A DNA stretch of 64,000 bases, from assembly GCA_017443175.1 (NCBI GenBank), contig JAFSOZ010000003.1, positions 411,103 through 475,102 of the forward strand, given 5' to 3'. A model generated the notes under the pieces. The model saw only the letters and a list, made by a program, of their open reading frames with translations. It was not told where the DNA came from and did no database searches. Below are positions 1 through 8,094 of the stretch, in pieces. The DNA comes from Bacteroidales bacterium. Lineage in GTDB: Bacteria > Bacteroidota > Bacteroidia > Bacteroidales > WCHB1-69. The stretch's first letter is position 1. Every line of letters begins with the position of its first letter. The translations under genes and the position numbers were made by a program.

Positions 1-1891
1 CTTCGCCGTGTTCCGTAGCCTTCACCACTACAATCTTGTTGCCAGCTTTGGCCGAAGATGCGGGGTTGGTACCGTGTGCAGAAGAGGGAATCAAGCAAAT
101 ATTGCGGTGACCCTCGCCGCGGCTGAGGTGGTAGTTGCGGATGACGGTCATGCCGGCGTACTCGCCAGCAGCACCGGAGTTGGGTTGCAAGGAAACAGCT
201 GCGAAGCCCGTAATCTTGCAAAGCCACTCGCTCACCTCTTTGATCATCTCCATATAGCCCTCGGCCTGGTCGGCAGGGGCGTAGGGGTGTACATTGCAGG
301 CCTCGGCCCAGCTGAGCGGCAACATTTCGGCGGCGGCGTTCAGCTTCATGGTGCAGGAGCCCAGCGGAATCATGGCGCGGTTGAGTGACAAATCTTTCAC
401 TTCCAGCAACTTCATGTAGCGCATCATCTCGGTTTCGGAATGATACTGGTTGAAAATCTTCTGCTGCATGAAAGCGGATTTACGCGTCAGCTCGGCAGGG
501 ATGTGCAAATCTGGAACACCGCAGGAGCCGTCGCACACATACGGGGTGAAAGTCTTGCCCGCAGCGATAGCCAATATCTCCAGAATCTCATTCACTTCCT
601 TGAGTTGGACGGTCTCGTCCAGAGAAACGGTGAAGCAACGCTCGCAGTGGTAGTAAAGGTTGATTTTCTTCTCCAATGCCACTTTCTTCACATCCTCGCA
701 AGTCATGCCTTCGGGTGTTTCGAGGCAAACGGTGTCGAAGAAGTATTGGTTGTATTGTTTGTAACCGTATTTTTCAGCTTCTTTTGCTAAAACGCCAGCC
801 AGCACATTGATTTTCACGGCCTTGTTGCGCAGTCCTTCGGCACCGTGCCACATGCCGTAGAAACCGGCCATGATGGCAGTGAGGGCGCTGGCGGTGCAGA
901 TGTTGGAGGTTGCGCGCTCGCGTTTGATGTGTTGCTCGCGGGTCTGGAGTGCCATACGCACGGCGCGGTTGCCTTGTGCGTCAACGGTGACACCGATGAT
1001 ACGGCCCGGCATCTGACGCAGGAATTCTTCGCGGCAAGCGTAGAAGCCGGCGGCGGGACTGCCGTAGCCCATCGGGATACCGAAACGCTGGGTGGAACCC
1101 ATCACGCAGTCGGCACCCCACTCGCCCGGAGGCGTGAGAAGGGTGAGTGCCAGCAGGTCGGTGGCCACGCCCACGAAGATGTTCTTGGCATGAGCTTTCT
1201 CCACCCACTCGCGGTAGTCGAACACACCGCCCCAGTAGGTCGGGTATTGAATCATGGCGCCGAAGAAGGTCTCGTCGAGCTCCACTTGATCGGGTTTGCC
1301 AACAACGATCTCAATGCCTTGCGGTGCAGCGTTGGTTTTCATCACGCCGATGCAGTGCGGGAACACGCCTTCTGCGACGAAGTATTTCACCACATTGTTC
1401 TTCTGTTGCTCGCGGGAGCGGCTGCGGAAGAACATCAGCATCATCTCGCCCGCGGCGGTGGCGTCGTCCAGCATGGAGGCGTTGGACAGCGGCATGCCCG
1501 TCAAGTCGCTAATCATCGTCTGATAGTTCAACAGCGCCTCTATACGGCCTTGGGAAATCTCAGCCTGATACGGTGTGTAGGAAGTGTACCAGCCCGGATT
1601 CTCGAAAATGTTACGCAAGATTACCGCCGGAGTGTATGTGTTGTAGTGACCCATACCGATGTATGACTTGTAAATCTTGTTCTTAGCCATCAAGGCATGG
1701 ATGTGGTTGAGGTATTCGCCTTCGGTCATGCCTGCCGGCAGATCCAGCGGCTTGGGAAGGCGGATGGCGTTGGGCACAGTTTTCTCGATGAGTTCGTCCA
1801 TGGATTTCACTCCGATGACGGACAGCATCTTCTGCTGTTCGGCCTCGCTCGGCCCGTTGTGCCTGCTAACAAAGTTGTCTTTAATTATCAT
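1..1891 (-). CDS. gcvP: Glycine dehydrogenase (P protein), C-terminal part beyond left edge
   Basis: P protein of the glycine cleavage system, the PLP-dependent enzyme that decarboxylates glycine and passes the aminomethyl group to the lipoyl H protein. The minus frame is open from ATG at 1891 to the window edge (about 630 codons); the family is usually about 950 residues, so roughly the last third is missing. Recognisable blocks include RHNGPSEAEQ near the N terminus, YTPYQAEISQGRIEALLNYQ, and SSAHGTNPASSAKAG near the edge. The N- and C-terminal halves are on one chain, as in the single-subunit form. The PLP lysine would lie outside the window. No other gcv gene is in view. Confidence 0.95.
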   Translation of the reverse strand, partial: MIIKDNFVSRHNGPSEAEQQKMLSVIGVKSMDELIEKTVPNAIRLPKPLDLPAGMTEGEYLNHIHALMAKNKIYKSYIGMGHYNTYTPAVILRNIFENPGWYTSYTPYQAEISQGRIEALLNYQTMISDLTGMPLSNASMLDDATAAGEMMLMFFRSRSREQQKNNVVKYFVAEGVFPHCIGVMKTNAAPQGIEIVVGKPDQVELDETFFGAMIQYPTYWGGVFDYREWVEKAHAKNIFVGVATDLLALTLLTPPGEWGADCVMGSTQRFGIPMGYGSPAAGFYACREEFLRQMPGRIIGVTVDAQGNRAVRMALQTREQHIKRERATSNICTASALTAIMAGFYGMWHGAEGLRNKAVKINVLAGVLAKEAEKYGYKQYNQYFFDTVCLETPEGMTCEDVKKVALEKKINLYYHCERCFTVSLDETVQLKEVNEILEILAIAAGKTFTPYVCDGSCGVPDLHIPAELTRKSAFMQQKIFNQYHSETEMMRYMKLLEVKDLSLNRAMIPLGSCTMKLNAAAEMLPLSWAEACNVHPYAPADQAEGYMEMIKEVSEWLCKITGFAAVSLQPNSGAAGEYAGMTVIRNYHLSRGEGHRNICLIPSSAHGTNPASSAKAGNKIVVVKATEHGE

Positions 1892-1941
1892 ATTGATTTT
1901 AAATTAGTTGTGAATAAAAATAATCTTTTACAAAGAGGTGG

Positions 1942-1949
1942 CAAACTTA
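1942..1949 (-). promoter_or_regulatory. Promoter -7 box for gcvP
   Basis: TAAGTTTG on the minus strand matches the Bacteroidota -7 consensus TAnnTTTG and lies about 50 nt before the gcvP start. The rest of 1950-2170 shows no gene and only AT-rich sequence. Confidence 0.6.
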
Positions 1950-2175
1950 CAGAAAATTTTTGAAATGGCATGGAAATTCCATGTGATAAGATAAAATAAA
2001 AACAATTCTCATCAAGCAAAGCGTTGCGCGTAAACCGCACTATTTTTCAATACTGTTGTTTGTGTGCAACATTTATATTATTTTTGAACCGTATGAATGA
2101 ACAATAATGGTGGAATGGATGAAAAAATACCCTATTTACCCATTCAATAACATTGCGGTAAGCGGTTAAAATTTC

Positions 2176-2218
2176 ATAGTTAGCGCACGCTTATTTTTTT
2201 TAACCACGCGCCAACTAT
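2176..2218. promoter_or_regulatory. Inverted repeat ahead of COG1672 ATPase gene
   Basis: Arms at 2176-2186 (ATAGTTAGCGC) and 2208-2218 (GCGCCAACTAT) pair over 11 positions with one mismatch. The repeat ends 9 nt before the -7 box of the ATPase gene, so it covers the upstream promoter region. It could be an operator or a terminator against upstream reading. The homologous ATPase gene at 44603 has a longer inverted repeat at the same relative position. Confidence 0.55.
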
Positions 2219-2227
2219 ATTTTTTTT

Positions 2228-2235
2228 TATATTTG
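2228..2235 (+). promoter_or_regulatory. Promoter -7 box for COG1672 ATPase
   Basis: TATATTTG fits TAnnTTTG and lies 23 nt before the ATG at 2259. Confidence 0.6.
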
Positions 2236-2258
2236 CCGCATTAAAACAAAAGAAAAAA

Positions 2259-3674
2259 ATGGAACTCATCGGTCGAAAAACAGAGGTTAATTTATTGGAA
2301 AACAGCTTGGAAAGCAACTTACCGGAATTGATTGTTGTGTATGGAAGACGACGTGTAGGAAAAACTTTCTTGATACGCCAGTTTTTCAAAGACAAATTTG
2401 TATTTTACACAACAGGGATATATCAGGGAACAAAGCAGGAACAACTTTCCTTTTTCAACAGGCAGTTGAATGCGTATGCCTCCGGCGCATATCCGCTTGC
2501 CAAGGATTGGTTTGAGGCATTCGACCAGTTAAAACATCACCTATCGCATTGCAAAAGCAAAAACAAGGTGGTCTTTATTGACGAGCTGCCCTGGATGGAT
2601 ACCCCTCGAGGCCGTTTTCTGAAGGCTTTTGAAATTTTTTGGAACAGCTGGGGATCTTCACGGTCTGACCTGAAATTGGTAGTATGTGGTTCCGCCTCAT
2701 CATGGATGACTAACAAGTTTCTGAAAGGGAAAGGCGGCCTCTACGGAAGAATGACCCGCAACATCCCACTGGCTCCATTTTCTTTGTCGGAGACAGAAAA
2801 GCTCCTCGAGAAGCAAGGAATCAGATGGAACCGCAGACAAATTCTGGACTGTTACATGACGTTCGGAGGTATTCCGTATTATTTGAACCTGCTTCAAAAG
2901 AACCTCAGTCTCGATCAGAATATCGATGCATTGCTATTTGCTCCCTCGGCGCAATTGAAAAACGAATACGACTTCCTGTTCCAATCACTTTTCTCACAAG
3001 CAGAAACCTACCGTGCCGTTGTCGAAATATTAGCGAAAAAATCGGTCGGTCTTTCCCGACAGGAAATTGTCAGCTCTTTGAAACAACTCGATGGTGGTGG
3101 ACTTACTGTTGTTCTGGAAGACCTGTGTCGCTGCGACTTTATCCGGAAATATTCGGCATTTGGGAAAAAAGAACGTGAATCTATTTTCCAACTGACAGAC
3201 ATGTTTTCATTGTTTTATCTGCGGTTTGTCAAAGGATATAATGGAAAAGACCCCAACCATTGGGTCAATATGATGGATTCCCCGTTGCAAAACACATGGC
3301 GAGGATATGCTTTCGAGCAAGTATGCCTACTACACATTCCACAAATAAAAAAAGCATTAGGCATCAACGGCATACAAAGCGACATTAGTTCCTGGCATTA
3401 TAAAGGTGCTAAAGAAGGTGCCCAAATTGACATGATAATTGACCGGCGAGACCAAACCATCAATCTTTGTGAGATGAAATATTCCTCCGCCGAGTACGAA
3501 ATAACCAAAAACTATAACGAAAAGATACTTCAAAGAAGGGAACTATTCCGAAAGCAGAGCAAAACCCGCAAGGCACTTCATTTGACCATGATAACCACTC
3601 ATGGTCTTTTGCAAAACAAGTATTCAGGAGACATCCAATCGGAAGTCACTATGGATAACCTGTTTGAAGGTTAA
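2259..3674 (+). CDS. AAA-family ATPase with C-terminal DUF234 nuclease-like domain (COG1672 type)
   Basis: 471-residue solitary ATPase of the archaeal-ATPase/DUF234 group common in Bacteroidota; physiological role unknown. Visible parts: Walker A YGRRRVGKT at about residues 28-36, Walker B FIDELPWMD at about 106-114, a sensor-like strand VVCGSASSWM at about 141-150. A C-terminal region carries GAQIDMIIDRR followed by LCEMKYS, a D...ExK arrangement like a PD-(D/E)XK nuclease core. ATG at 2259 follows a -7 box by 23 nt. It is clearly homologous to the protein at 44603 (same Walker motifs, same tail). No partner gene is adjacent. Family is certain; nuclease activity is inference. Confidence 0.85.
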   Translation: MELIGRKTEVNLLENSLESNLPELIVVYGRRRVGKTFLIRQFFKDKFVFYTTGIYQGTKQEQLSFFNRQLNAYASGAYPLAKDWFEAFDQLKHHLSHCKSKNKVVFIDELPWMDTPRGRFLKAFEIFWNSWGSSRSDLKLVVCGSASSWMTNKFLKGKGGLYGRMTRNIPLAPFSLSETEKLLEKQGIRWNRRQILDCYMTFGGIPYYLNLLQKNLSLDQNIDALLFAPSAQLKNEYDFLFQSLFSQAETYRAVVEILAKKSVGLSRQEIVSSLKQLDGGGLTVVLEDLCRCDFIRKYSAFGKKERESIFQLTDMFSLFYLRFVKGYNGKDPNHWVNMMDSPLQNTWRGYAFEQVCLLHIPQIKKALGINGIQSDISSWHYKGAKEGAQIDMIIDRRDQTINLCEMKYSSAEYEITKNYNEKILQRRELFRKQSKTRKALHLTMITTHGLLQNKYSGDIQSEVTMDNLFEG

Positions 3675-3688
3675 ATCAGAATATTTTG

Positions 3689-3696
3689 TATTTTTG
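3689..3696 (+). promoter_or_regulatory. Orphan TAnnTTTG box
   Basis: TATTTTTG just after the ATPase stop codon, pointing into 3697-3859 where no plus-strand gene is found. It may be a chance match in AT-rich DNA or a remnant of a lost gene. Confidence 0.3.
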
Positions 3697-3757
3697 CATT
3701 AAGTAATCATAAATATTATCCACTGCTCGATTTTACTGCACTCACTGTGATTCTTTC

Positions 3758-3770
3758 GTTCTTTGACATG
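3758..3770 (+). repeat. 13-bp repeat, left copy (GTTCTTTGACATG)
   Basis: The same 13 bases occur in inverted orientation at 6270-6282, so the pair brackets the AT-rich secreted-protein genes. Confidence 0.5.
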
Positions 3771-3859
3771 CTGAAAAATCAAGTTTCTTGACATTTTGCA
3801 TTTGAATCTTCTAGAAACAATACGATGATAGGGTTTTGTTGCGTGATTAAAAGACGACA

Positions 3860-5536
3860 CTATCTTTTCACAAATTTAATAGACTTACTTGCTCCTTCTG
3901 GTGTTTCCAGACAAAGCAAATAAATCCCTGATGTCAGATTTGATACATCTACAGTGTAAAAAGAATCCATAATCTTTTCTCTCATTATCACTCTACCTGT
4001 GATGTCTGTGATAGAAACACTGAAATCCATCATCTCTGTACAACTCAGATTTAGTACTGTAGTAGTAGGATTTGGGTAGATTGAGATTTCTTGATCCCAA
4101 GCTGTCACAAATGGACGACTCTGAATCTGGAATGGAATACTGATTTCATCTTCACATTGCAAATCCAATTCTACTCCAAATACTCCATAATACCTGAGTA
4201 TATGTTCTCCTACCAGAAATCCAGTAGTAGAGAGTGTATAGGTCTCTGGTATATTTTCTGCGATGAAAATATCATCGATATACAAACTTCCTCCTGGCGG
4301 TGAAACATGGACTATAAAAGTAGAATCAGTCGTAATCTCTGCTGTCTCGATAGTCAACAAAATTTCTGGATTGTAGATATTGACCCATACAGAGTCATGA
4401 GTCACACAACCATGTTGGTCATAGAAATCTACTGATACAAGTGTAGCTTCAGTTAGAGATGGTGTATTATACTCTGCTATCAATACAGAATCTGCAGCTA
4501 CCCATGTCCACCAATTCACACTATCCACAGAATCTCCTACATGCCAGACATAGTCTCCGTAGCCTATACTCTGAGCCTGTGCTAGGAATGGTGAACCATA
4601 ACAAGTAATTGGATTAGTAGTAATGATATGGGTACTATCTTCTATGTATTCGTAAAGATAACTAAATATAACCTCTATTTCATCACCAAGGAATTTACAT
4701 CCCCTGGAATCATACATGTAAGTAAGATATATTTTTCCTCCAGCTTCCAATCCACATGCTAAACGAGTAGTATCCTCCAAAAAAATAGTATCAATAACAT
4801 CCCCATCCTGCTCTAGATAAAACCATGTGAAACTATAAGGTGGAGTACCTCCATACAACTCAAGTTGTATACATCCAGTTTGACCAGAACATACTGTATC
4901 AAATAGACATCCCAAATCCACCCATGGGTCCGGTTGTTCAATAGTCACACTATCATGGTATTCACAACCATTAATTCCATATGCTGTCACATAATAAATA
5001 CCTGATCTTAAACCAGTTAGTGTTGCAGAATCATATATCGTATACATTAAAAAAAATGGGGTATCTACTTCTACTTCTATCCACGCATAATTTTGCACAG
5101 AATCTTCCAAATCTACATAAAAACTTCCATCCATATATGGATAATATCCACCATAAGGATGTGCTCCATCTGGACATGTCACGTGATGAATAGAATCTGG
5201 TGGAATACTGATGGTGGGTGGTACTTTGATATACACTGTCAAATAAATAGGACACCCTACTACGGAGTCTCCGTTGATAGAGATTACCTTATACAGCATA
5301 TCTTGATATGGAGATACTTGGATAGTATTCCCCACCACTGTATCGTACTGAGCATTTTGGTAGAATATAGTCCAATCATTTGGGCCACTTGCGTAGACCA
5401 GAGTATCATTGGGTGTAGCATATTCACTGATATCCCAGTAATATACTTCACCCTGACATATATGGATGATATCATGTCGGGCATAACTACTGACAGCCAG
5501 ACAAACAATCAAAATGAGTACAATATATTTTTTCAT
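3860..5536 (-). CDS. Secreted protein with type IX secretion C-terminal sorting domain
   Basis: 558-residue protein with an N-terminal signal peptide (hydrophobic run ending near SSYARHD) and a type A sorting domain at about residues 480-558. That domain has the marks IYPNPTTTVLNLS, ITDITGRVI, LTSGIYLLCLE and a basic end IKFVKR. These direct export across the outer membrane by the type IX system and surface attachment or release. The middle is rich in Tyr, Asp, Thr and Ser with repeated PxxF/YSFTW-like and GxNGCEYHDSV-like strands, suggesting Ig-like beta modules. Residues 24-110 align with the divergent neighbour at 5627 (ICQG...Y.W, ISING, PT.SI). The gene is markedly AT-rich beside its neighbours. 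Ligand or function unknown. Confidence 0.85.
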   Translation of the reverse strand: MKKYIVLILIVCLAVSSYARHDIIHICQGEVYYWDISEYATPNDTLVYASGPNDWTIFYQNAQYDTVVGNTIQVSPYQDMLYKVISINGDSVVGCPIYLTVYIKVPPTISIPPDSIHHVTCPDGAHPYGGYYPYMDGSFYVDLEDSVQNYAWIEVEVDTPFFLMYTIYDSATLTGLRSGIYYVTAYGINGCEYHDSVTIEQPDPWVDLGCLFDTVCSGQTGCIQLELYGGTPPYSFTWFYLEQDGDVIDTIFLEDTTRLACGLEAGGKIYLTYMYDSRGCKFLGDEIEVIFSYLYEYIEDSTHIITTNPITCYGSPFLAQAQSIGYGDYVWHVGDSVDSVNWWTWVAADSVLIAEYNTPSLTEATLVSVDFYDQHGCVTHDSVWVNIYNPEILLTIETAEITTDSTFIVHVSPPGGSLYIDDIFIAENIPETYTLSTTGFLVGEHILRYYGVFGVELDLQCEDEISIPFQIQSRPFVTAWDQEISIYPNPTTTVLNLSCTEMMDFSVSITDITGRVIMREKIMDSFYTVDVSNLTSGIYLLCLETPEGASKSIKFVKR

Positions 5537-5571
5537 AAAATGATTATTTTTGCAGCATAAAAAAGAAAAAG

Positions 5572-5579
5572 TATTTTTG
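5572..5579 (+). promoter_or_regulatory. Promoter -7 box for small secreted protein
   Basis: TATTTTTG about 47 nt before the ATG at 5627. A second TATTTTTG lies at 5545-5552, also plus-oriented. Confidence 0.5.
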
Positions 5580-5626
5580 TTTGCTCATATTTATTTCAAT
5601 GACCACAAAGTAAAAAACGCAAGTAT

Positions 5627-6157
5627 ATGAAAAAGTTAGTTCTTTTTTTAGTTTTGGCTTTAGGGATTCTGCAATATGGCTTTAGTCAGGCGGCATTTGT
5701 ATCAATATGCCAAGGTGATTCATATACCTGGCATTTTGACACTTCTCCTACATCACAAGTCATCATACGTGCTATGAAACCTGGTAGCATTACCTATGAT
5801 ACTATAAATAGCAACCAAATCGTATTAAGTCCACAGGAATATACGATTTATGACATCATCAGTATCAATGGCATCTCATACACTTGCAATGATCCTCTGT
5901 ATATTGAAGTAATAGATGTATCTCCCACAGTATCGATCAATAATCAAGATCTATCAATATCAGTGACATCAAATTTAGACTATCCAATAGCTCTATTTAT
6001 ACATATCACTGATTATGACAACACTCTATTTTATCGTTATTATTCCCAAACGGGTGCTACAATCAATGTAGATAATATTCCTCCAGGAAATTATAAATTA
6101 TATATTACCACAGAAGATTCAAATTGTCGGACAATCATTCCTATTACAATTCCCTAA
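5627..6157 (+). CDS. Small secreted protein, paralogue of the N-terminal part of the neighbouring T9SS protein
   Basis: 176 residues starting with a clear signal peptide (MKKLVLFLVLALG...). After cleavage it has ICQGDSYTW, SPQEYTIYDIISINGISY, CNDPLYIEV and SPTVSI, matching the same order in the first 110 residues of the 558-residue protein encoded divergently. The last 75 residues have strand patterns reminiscent of a sorting domain (IPPGNYKLYITTEDSN against LTSGIYLLCLETPEGA) but lack the PNP entry motif and the basic tail, so export by the type IX system is uncertain. A terminator follows at once, so it is monocistronic. Function unknown. Confidence 0.7.
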   Translation: MKKLVLFLVLALGILQYGFSQAAFVSICQGDSYTWHFDTSPTSQVIIRAMKPGSITYDTINSNQIVLSPQEYTIYDIISINGISYTCNDPLYIEVIDVSPTVSINNQDLSISVTSNLDYPIALFIHITDYDNTLFYRYYSQTGATINVDNIPPGNYKLYITTEDSNCRTIIPITIP

Positions 6158-6170
6158 AACAATCTCACAA

Positions 6171-6202
6171 GCCGACCTTCTGGATCAGAGGTTGGTTTTT
6201 TT
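6171..6202 (+). terminator. Rho-independent terminator
   Basis: Stem CCGACCT/AGGTTGG (one G-T pair) around a short loop, followed by a run of seven T, 14 nt after the stop codon at 6157. Confidence 0.7.
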
Positions 6203-6269
6203 GTCTAAAACCTGCTTTGGAATGTTTGTTTCAGCATACGCCTTCGGTCATTAAAATAAACATCTTCGA

Positions 6270-6282
6270 CATGTCAAAGAAC
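6270..6282 (-). repeat. 13-bp repeat, right copy (inverted)
   Basis: Reverse complement of the 13-mer at 3758-3770. The surrounding 6203-6473 has no convincing gene; a 25-codon open frame at 6271-6348 (MSKNKNPHIGKF...) is too short to defend. Confidence 0.5.
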
Positions 6283-6382
6283 AAGAATCCCCATATTGGC
6301 AAATTCAATATATCTGATGGCAAAGATACAAAAAAGTTCTATTCCTGATAATTGCAGTTTTTTTTATTCTTTCCATCTTGTG

Positions 6383-6409
6383 CAGTTGTCGCAAATTTTG
6401 CGACAACTG
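6383..6409. repeat. 27-bp palindrome near the ORF6N gene 3' end
   Basis: Perfect 12-bp arms CAGTTGTCGCAA and TTGCGACAACTG around a 3-base centre. It lies 65-90 bp beyond the ORF6N stop codon. No T-run follows, so an operator or protein-binding site is as likely as a terminator. Confidence 0.6.
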
Positions 6410-6473
6410 AATAATCAGAAACACGCCACAGCGATGCCTATGCCATTTACTGAAAAATGATGGAACGGTCTTG

Positions 6474-7460
6474 CTATAGCTCAAGATTGGGATTGTTCTG
6501 CAAATCTGAAATGATGTTTTTGTATAGCATTATATCTTCAACACGAGATATGGAGGTGATTTTTTTGCCGCCGTCTTTTGATGATCCTCCACAGTGAAAT
6601 ATAGTTTCATCAGGCGAATTGTAGTCTATGATGATGTATCGGTCATGATAAATTCCCCCTGTGGTTTTCAAAGTAATGTCCACATTTGGATATTCACGCT
6701 GGAAATCTGCAAATTCGGTCAAATGAAGGTTTCGGCCAGTGTTATCACTGAAAATAGTCACTTTTACAGTTGGATTGACTGATTTCAACAATGCTAAAGT
6801 TTTTAAATTGATGTAATTGTCGATGATATGAATAGTTTTCTTGGCGAAGGAGTAGATTTCAGCATACGCAATATCCGATTCAACGGTTTGCCCATTATAA
6901 AACAAATAATCCTTTCTGATGTTTGGAGCTGTGAAATCTTTAATAATCACATTCAATTCATCATGAGTGACCATTTGTTGTTTGATTTGCCAAATATCCT
7001 CAGTGTTGTTATGGGTTTGTATTGATAGTTTTAACAATTCAGGACTTGCTAAGATATTTTGGTTTTGGATGATATAGTTCTTCATCTGTTTGAAAAGCCG
7101 TATGAGTTTTTTGCTTTGATTTGCTGCAAGATTGCCCTTCAGTACTGACATAAGCATGTAAATACCTTCTTCAGTGAAGGCGTAAGGAAGCTTTCTTGTG
7201 CCGCCCCAACTTGATGTGAAATTTTTGCACATCAAGTTTTTGAACTCATCTTTGGTGAGTTGGAATCTGAAGTCTGAATCAAATCGGTCCAAATTATTAC
7301 TGACTTGACGATTGAAATACCGTGTTTCGTATCCGTAAACAGCAGCTAAATCAAAATCCAGCATCACTTGAACTCCTCTAACAATGTGAATCTTGGATAA
7401 CAAATCATCTTTTGAGAATAGTGCCAAACTATTAGCTTCCATGGTATGCATCTGTTCCAT
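6474..7460 (-). CDS. ORF6N domain protein with C-terminal phospholipase-D-like region
   Basis: 328 residues. Residues about 18-115 form an ORF6N/KilA-N-like DNA-binding domain found in phage and accessory genes: KIHIVRGVQVMLDFDLAAVYGYETRYFNRQVSNN is recognisable in order, then FTEEGIYMLMSVL. The C-terminal third (about 190-320) has ESDIAYAEIYSFAKKTIHIIDNYI and YHDRYIIIDY, the H-x-D strand type of truncated PLD-like domains. Start taken as ATG 7460; in-frame ATGs at 7448 and 7442 are alternatives. Probably an orphan accessory regulator or phage-defence-related protein; role not established. Confidence 0.85.
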   Translation of the reverse strand: MEQMHTMEANSLALFSKDDLLSKIHIVRGVQVMLDFDLAAVYGYETRYFNRQVSNNLDRFDSDFRFQLTKDEFKNLMCKNFTSSWGGTRKLPYAFTEEGIYMLMSVLKGNLAANQSKKLIRLFKQMKNYIIQNQNILASPELLKLSIQTHNNTEDIWQIKQQMVTHDELNVIIKDFTAPNIRKDYLFYNGQTVESDIAYAEIYSFAKKTIHIIDNYINLKTLALLKSVNPTVKVTIFSDNTGRNLHLTEFADFQREYPNVDITLKTTGGIYHDRYIIIDYNSPDETIFHCGGSSKDGGKKITSISRVEDIMLYKNIISDLQNNPNLEL

Positions 7461-7496
7461 AAGTGTTTTGTTTTAATGTTAAATAAATTGTTCTCG

Positions 7497-7504
7497 CAAA
7501 AGTA
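7497..7504 (-). promoter_or_regulatory. Promoter -7 box for ORF6N gene
   Basis: TACTTTTG on the minus strand, 36 nt before the ATG at 7460. Confidence 0.6.
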
Positions 7505-7594
7505 CACAATTTTTCTTCTGTTGTTGATAGTGGAGAATTATTTTGATTACATTCATTATCTTTGCCCCCGATGTTCCACCGATTCATTTTTCCA

Positions 7595-7938
7595 CATTGC
7601 CAGTGTGCGACTTTCGCGGCGGGAAAGGGACGCGTTTCAGAGCACTTGTCGTGCGCGCCGCGAGGGGGGGGGGCCTCTGCGCACGTATCGCAACGCCCCA
7701 CATTGCGCTCCCTACGGTCGCTAATGCGGGGTTACAGAGATAGCATCCCTGTCGGGATGCATCCCAGAGCAATGGGGATAGTGCCCATGACGACCTCGTA
7801 GAGGTCACATATTAGTAACCCCAGATAAGCGTAGCGCAATCTGGGGGGAGAGGCATGGTGGGCTGGCCTGCCGCGGTGCACTACGCGCTTGCTACGGAAC
7901 ACTTAATCCGCCACCGCGGAAATCACACACTGGCAGTG
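7595..7938. mobile_element. MITE-like element with ~30-bp imperfect terminal inverted repeats
   Basis: The 30 bases from 7595 and the reverse complement of the 30 bases ending at 7938 agree at about 24 positions, with a perfect core TGCCAGTGTG (7598-7607, inverted at 7926-7935). Matching continues weakly outward into T-runs. The interior is GC-rich, unlike its AT-rich flanks, has no defensible reading frame, and is full of hairpins (7696-7731, 7743-7760, 7772-7788, 7792-7806, 7819-7846, and CCGCGGTG at 7871 pairing with 7912-7919). The layout is that of a non-autonomous inverted-repeat element. No transposase is in the window and no clear target duplication was found. Confidence 0.6.
7728..7822. 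other. Cloverleaf-capable structure inside the MITE-like element
   Basis: GGGGTTAC (7728-7735) pairs perfectly with GTAACCCC (7815-7822), enclosing three perfect hairpins: GCATCCC/GGGATGC (7743-7760), ATGGG/CCCAT (7772-7788) and GACCTC/GAGGTC (7792-7806). The outer stem competes with flanking hairpins 7696-7731 and 7819-7846 (CCCCAGAT/ATCTGGGG), so two alternative folds are possible. It is not a tRNA: no acceptor end, T-loop or anticodon arm sequence is present. Confidence 0.55.
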
Positions 7939-8047
7939 TAAAAACAATATATTTACAAGACTAAAAGGGATAAATCCGTTATAAATTGGGATTCAACAAT
8001 CAGTGGCAACAAGAAAACATTTGGGAATAACCATATCATTTTTTTTA

Positions 8048-8055
8048 TAACTTTG
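8048..8055 (+). promoter_or_regulatory. Promoter -7 box for PAP2 phosphatase
   Basis: TAACTTTG, 39 nt before ATG 8095. An upstream TTTG lies about 30 bp away. Confidence 0.6.
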
Positions 8056-8094
8056 CGGCTCTTTTCAGAACTCATAAGAGAAACCGCAACCATC

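Noticed and set aside
8-1666. Plus-strand open frames opposite gcvP (126 and 273 codons)
   Set aside because: They are reverse-complement shadows of gcvP: His/Gly-rich, without family signature or promoter.
7562-7801. Overlapping open frames in the 7.5-7.9 kb gap
   Set aside because: They run through the hairpins of the inverted-repeat element, have low-complexity Arg/Pro translations and no conserved motif.
7728-7822. A tRNA or tmRNA in the cloverleaf region
   Set aside because: Closing stem is 8 bp, with no CCA end, no GTTCRA T-loop and no D-loop or anticodon arm of standard size; only the topology is similar.
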